A stretch of DNA of 14,440 nt from JBAZYZ01 sp964361185 (GTDB lineage: Bacteria > Patescibacteriota > Minisyncoccia > Phycocordibacterales > VMEP01). The notes under the pieces were generated by a model, which saw only the letters and a program-made list of their open reading frames with translations, was not told the DNA's origin and did not search any database. How positions within the stretch are numbered: position 1 is the first letter of the stretch; each line of letters opens with the position of its first letter. Positions 12,052 to 14,440 of this stretch are shown piece by piece. The position numbers and the translations under genes are program-made. The stretch is from the NCBI GenBank assembly GCA_964361185.1, contig CAYHZS010000019.1, positions 1 to 14,440 on the forward strand, read 5' to 3'.

Positions 12052-13314
12052 ATGACTATAAAAGACTTGCAAAAATTAAAATTACCCGATATGCCTGGTG
12101 TGTATTTTTTTGTTGGGCGGAACAACAAAATTCTTTATATAGGCAAAGCGACTTCACTGCGCGATCGCGTGCGGAGTTATTTCACAAAAGACGTCGTGTT
12201 TTCGCGCGGGCTTCATATTGAGAATATGGTGAATGAGGCAAAAACTGTCCGCTTTGAGGTTACGAATTCTGTTCTTGAAGCTTTGGTTTTGGAATCGCAT
12301 TTAATAAAAAAACATCAGTCTAAATATAATACAGACGGAAAAGACAATAAAAGTTTCAATTATGTGGTTATCACAAAGGAAGATTTCCCTCGAGTTCTTG
12401 TTGTTCGTGGTCGTGATTTAAAAAACGGCCTAAAAGCTAAAAGCTATCAGCTAAAAGCTTTTTTTGGTCCGTTTCCCAGAGGCGGGGAATTGCGCGAAGC
12501 TATGAAGTTAATACGTAAGATTTTTCCGTTTAGAGATAAGTGCACGCCCGCGCCCCAAGGTCCGACCTTGGGAATTCAAAAAGGTCGGACATTAATGCAA
12601 CCATGTTTTAACCGTCAGATTGGCCTGTGTCCCGGCGTGTGTTCAGGTGAAATTTCAAAAGAAGATTACCGGAAACAAATACGGAATTTGAAATTATTTT
12701 TTGAAGGCAAGACTAAAACGGTAATAAAAAATCTTGAAAGGGAAATGAGAGTGGTGGTAAAAGCCCATATGTTTGAAAGGGCGGGCGAAATTAAGAGAAT
12801 GCTTTTTGCGCTGACACATATTCAGGACGTGGCGCTCATGAAAAGGGAAGTAGCGCGCGGTAGCGTAGATGAGACGTTTAGGATTGAAGCATATGACGCG
12901 GCGCATTTGTCGGGCAAAAATAGCGTGGCAGTCATGACTGTGATTGAAAACGGCGAAGCAAATAAGAATGAATACAGGAAGTTTAAATTGAGGATGGCAA
13001 GAGAGGCTGATGACTTGAGTTCATTGGAGGAAGTATTGAGACGCAGGTTCAATCATTTGGAATGGCAGATGCCGAACTTGGTGGTGGTGGATGGCGGAGC
13101 AAATCAGAAAAATAGGGCGGGAAAAGTGCTAAAAGAAATAGGTATATCCGTGCCTGTCGTTTCGGTGGTTAAGAATGAATTTCATAAACCCCGAGCGATT
13201 TTGGGTGAGGCCAAAATCGCGCGCAAATACGAGCGCGAAATATTGCTTTCAAACAGCGAGGCTCACAGGTTTGCCATAAAATATCATAGGGAAATTCGAG
13301 ATAAAATACTCTAA
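12052..13314 (+). CDS. uvrC: UvrABC system protein C (dual-incision nuclease), short form
   Basis: UvrC cuts on both sides of the lesion. The N-terminal GIY-YIG nuclease is clear (PGVYFF near 15-20, ILYIGKATSLRDRV near 27-40, E-bearing LEALVLESHLIKKH). Next come FGPFPRGGELREA, the Cys-rich CFNRQIGLCPGVC, and a UVR-like segment (REMRVVVKAHMFERAGEIKR). The C-terminal RNase H-like nuclease keeps YDAAHLSG, VVVDGGANQ and SEAHRFAIKYHR, which hold the expected Asp/Asp/His residues, although DEAH is SEAH here. The protein stops right after this motif, so the tandem helix-hairpin-helix DNA-binding domain of typical 590-620-residue UvrC is missing; total 420 residues. Two in-frame repeats add length: a heptamer repeat (about residues 127-136) and a family B palindrome (about 169-181). 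ATG 12052 has no Shine-Dalgarno site. Confidence 0.93.
   Translation: MTIKDLQKLKLPDMPGVYFFVGRNNKILYIGKATSLRDRVRSYFTKDVVFSRGLHIENMVNEAKTVRFEVTNSVLEALVLESHLIKKHQSKYNTDGKDNKSFNYVVITKEDFPRVLVVRGRDLKNGLKAKSYQLKAFFGPFPRGGELREAMKLIRKIFPFRDKCTPAPQGPTLGIQKGRTLMQPCFNRQIGLCPGVCSGEISKEDYRKQIRNLKLFFEGKTKTVIKNLEREMRVVVKAHMFERAGEIKRMLFALTHIQDVALMKREVARGSVDETFRIEAYDAAHLSGKNSVAVMTVIENGEANKNEYRKFKLRMAREADDLSSLEEVLRRRFNHLEWQMPNLVVVDGGANQKNRAGKVLKEIGISVPVVSVVKNEFHKPRAILGEAKIARKYEREILLSNSEAHRFAIKYHREIRDKIL
12431..12458 (+). repeat. Heptamer tandem repeat in uvrC (TAAAAGC x4)
   Basis: Four head-to-tail 7-mers: TAAAAGC, TAAAAGC, TATCAGC, TAAAAGC, then a run of seven T. Because seven is not a multiple of three, the repeat is read in shifting frames (LKAKSYQLKA). 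It lies just before the conserved FFGPFPRGG, where UvrC proteins normally have a short linker. Confidence 0.75.
12557..12593. repeat. Family B palindromic repeat in uvrC
   Basis: AAGGTCCGACCTT (12557-12569), the 11-nt spacer GGGAATTCAAA, then AAGGTCGGACATT (12581-12593), with one mismatch between arms. The layout is the same 13-11-13 as the copy before tgt. It encodes QGPTLGIQKGRTL between KCTPAP and MQPCFNRQIG, where other UvrC proteins have only a few residues. Confidence 0.82.
13195..13220. repeat. Perfect 10-bp inverted repeat in uvrC
   Basis: GCGATTTTGG (13195-13204) and CCAAAATCGC (13211-13220) around GTGAGG. It encodes RAILGEAKIA just upstream of the C-terminal nuclease motif. It does not match family A or B, and the protein here is not clearly longer than usual. 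Confidence 0.5.
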
Positions 13315-13326
13315 TGTTTAGAGTTT

Positions 13327-13335
13327 TGCTATACT
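13327..13335 (+). promoter_or_regulatory. Extended -10 box of ddl (probable leaderless start)
   Basis: TG-C-TATACT ends six bases before the ATG at 13342, just after the uvrC stop. No -35 box or Shine-Dalgarno site is seen. Confidence 0.55.
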
Positions 13336-13341
13336 AGATTT

Positions 13342-14307
13342 ATGTCCAAAATACGGGTTGGCGTACTACGCGGGGGGATGGGAGGGGAATATGATGTTTC
13401 CTTAAAAACAGGAGCTTATGTCATTCTAAATTTACCCAAAGAAAAGTACGTGCCGATTGATATTTTTGTCGGAAAGGATGGAGCATGGCACACTCGGGGA
13501 GAGGTTCGACAGCCTGACGAAATAGCTCAAATGGTTGATGTAGTTTGGAACGCGCTTCATGGAGAGTACGGAGAAGACGGCAAGGTTCAGCAAACTCTGG
13601 AAGCGCACAAAATTCCATACACAGGTTCCCAAATAATAGCTTCAGCAGTAGGAATGAATAAGACGTTAGCAAAAGAAGCCGTGAAAAAGGCAGGGATTAA
13701 GATTCCATACCAGCGTTTTATTACCAGAGAAGAATACGAAACAACCAATCCTCTCGATTTGTTCAGAGCCGTGTTTATGCCCGTGGTCATTAAACCGCCG
13801 GCAGGAGGTTCTTCTTTAGGAATATCTTTCGCTCAAACTTCAGAAGAATTGTGGGAGGGGATTAAAGAAGCGTTTGATTATGCCGATGAAATTATTCTGG
13901 AACAGCATATACTCGGAAGAGAAGCCACGGTTGGAGTGGTGGAGGGGTTTCGTGGACGCAAGTATTACACCCTTATGCCCATTGAGATTGAGAGAAAAAA
14001 TAAAAATCATGTTTGGGGATACGAAGAAAAATATAGCGGTAATACGCCCTTGCATTGCCCCGGCCGGTTCAGCGATGAAGAAAAAAAGGAACTTGAAAGA
14101 CTTACGGTATTGGCGCATGAAGCAATCGGAGCCAGGCACTATTCACGTTCCGATTTTATTATTTCACCACGCGGTATTTATTTTTTGGAAATAAATACCC
14201 TGCCTGGCCTTACGGCTACCTCTTTAGTTCCGATGGCTTTGAATTCCGCTGGTGCGAAAATGTCTGAGTTTCTGGATCACGTTATATCACTTGCACTTAA
14301 GCCGTAA
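13342..14307 (+). CDS. ddl: D-alanine--D-alanine ligase
   Basis: An ATP-grasp ligase joining two D-alanines for the peptidoglycan stem peptide, in the cytoplasm. Visible: the N-terminal GGMGGEYDVSL (11-21) with the substrate-binding Glu at 16; HGEYGEDGKVQ (73-83); PYTGS (92-96); ATP-grasp VIKPPAGGSSLGIS (149-162); EQHILGREATVGV; the EEKYSGNTP omega-loop region; RSDF (269-272); and the metal-binding, catalytic FLEINTLPGLTATSLVP (281-297). Length 321 is normal for the family. Its presence suggests a peptidoglycan wall. In the first motif the usual S-x-E-H/R is G-G-E-Y, a mild variant. It starts at ATG 13342 directly after a -10 box and is not obviously co-transcribed with uvrC, 27 nt upstream. 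Confidence 0.95.
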   Translation: MSKIRVGVLRGGMGGEYDVSLKTGAYVILNLPKEKYVPIDIFVGKDGAWHTRGEVRQPDEIAQMVDVVWNALHGEYGEDGKVQQTLEAHKIPYTGSQIIASAVGMNKTLAKEAVKKAGIKIPYQRFITREEYETTNPLDLFRAVFMPVVIKPPAGGSSLGISFAQTSEELWEGIKEAFDYADEIILEQHILGREATVGVVEGFRGRKYYTLMPIEIERKNKNHVWGYEEKYSGNTPLHCPGRFSDEEKKELERLTVLAHEAIGARHYSRSDFIISPRGIYFLEINTLPGLTATSLVPMALNSAGAKMSEFLDHVISLALKP

Positions 14308-14369
14308 AACTTGTAACGTAGAGCTTGTAACTTTTTAAATGAGTTCCCCGGCGTTATAAGTTACAAGTT
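14308..14369. repeat. Alternative-pairing inverted repeat after ddl
   Basis: AACTTGTAAC (14308-14317) and CTTGTAACTT (14324-14333) are overlapping versions of one motif, and each can pair perfectly over 10 bp with the single complement around 14358-14369 (AAGTTACAAGTT). Two mutually exclusive hairpins are therefore possible. No T-run follows. It lies between ddl and tRNA-Ala. Confidence 0.6.
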
Positions 14370-14386
14370 ATATGTTTTAAGAATAT

Positions 14387-14440
14387 GGGCCTTTAGCTCA
14401 TCTGGTAGAGCGCCTCATTTGCAATGAGGAGGTAAGCGGT
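14387..14440 (+). tRNA. tRNA-Ala (anticodon UGC), truncated by the window end
   Basis: The acceptor 5' strand GGGCCTT (14387-14393) is followed by U8, A9 and a D-arm GCTC/GAGC. The anticodon stem CCTCA (14413-14417) pairs with TGAGG (14425-14429) around loop TTTGCAA, giving anticodon TGC at 14420-14422. The T-arm and acceptor 3' strand lie beyond the window. Confidence 0.93.

Noticed and set aside
24..12593. CRISPR array
   Set aside because: The repeats are dispersed over kilobases, differ in sequence, and have no regular spacers or cas genes.
13352..13385. GTACTACGCGGGG in ddl resembling a family A arm
   Set aside because: No complementary arm is present, and the bases encode the conserved LRGGMGGE motif of Ddl.

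Overview
The window looks like chromosomal DNA from a Patescibacteria/CPR bacterium, most likely of the Parcubacteria type. Reasons: tightly packed genes, tRNA genes without an encoded CCA, a UvrA lacking its insertion domain, a short UvrC, many start codons without a Shine-Dalgarno site, and lineage-orphan small genes between housekeeping genes. This placement is inferred from gene content and style; no rRNA or ribosomal protein is present to fix it.

Layout. 1-380: a rearranged tRNA region with one intact tRNA-Pro(GGG), a partial second tRNA-Pro copy, a broken tRNA 3' half and an 18-nt tRNA-end direct repeat. 388-1730: an HD-domain nucleotidase-like protein and a ZIP metal transporter. 1790-2113: orphan gene. 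2169-2981: secreted, membrane-anchored protein. 3067-4296: tgt. 4366-5246: two convergent orphan genes with back-to-back terminators. 5416-7575: uvrB. 7821-8618: a three-gene operon with a HicB-like/HicA-like pair. 8721-11438: uvrA. 11590-11922 (minus): orphan gene. 12052-13314: uvrC. 13342-14307: ddl. 14387-14440: tRNA-Ala(UGC), cut by the window end.

How the genes work together. UvrA, UvrB and UvrC, the complete damage-recognition and incision set of nucleotide excision repair, lie within 8 kb, but separated by other transcription units rather than in one operon. Tgt modifies tRNA, Ddl makes D-Ala-D-Ala for peptidoglycan, and the ZIP protein would import divalent metal.

The main novelty is a set of short palindromic repeats. 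Family A is an imperfect hairpin, consensus YCCCGTAGT-stem-loop-stem-ACTAC-T-GGGR, with a bulged base at a fixed position and paired (compensatory) changes between copies. I see six copies: around tRNA-Pro, inside a tRNA remnant, just after uvrB, inside uvrA, just after uvrA, and just before uvrC. Family B is a pair of 13-nt palindromes (AAGGTYNRACCTT type) seen before tgt, inside uvrB (a 40-nt perfect palindrome) and inside uvrC. uvrB also holds a 93-bp segment with 10-bp terminal inverted repeats, and uvrC a heptanucleotide tandem repeat. All coding copies keep the frame and appear to lie at protein loops, resembling in style the palindromic elements known inside Rickettsia genes. A second pattern is transcriptional: several housekeeping genes have an extended -10 box ending 6-9 nt before the ATG (probable leaderless mRNAs), whereas four orphan genes have promoters with leaders, Shine-Dalgarno sites and mostly their own terminators.
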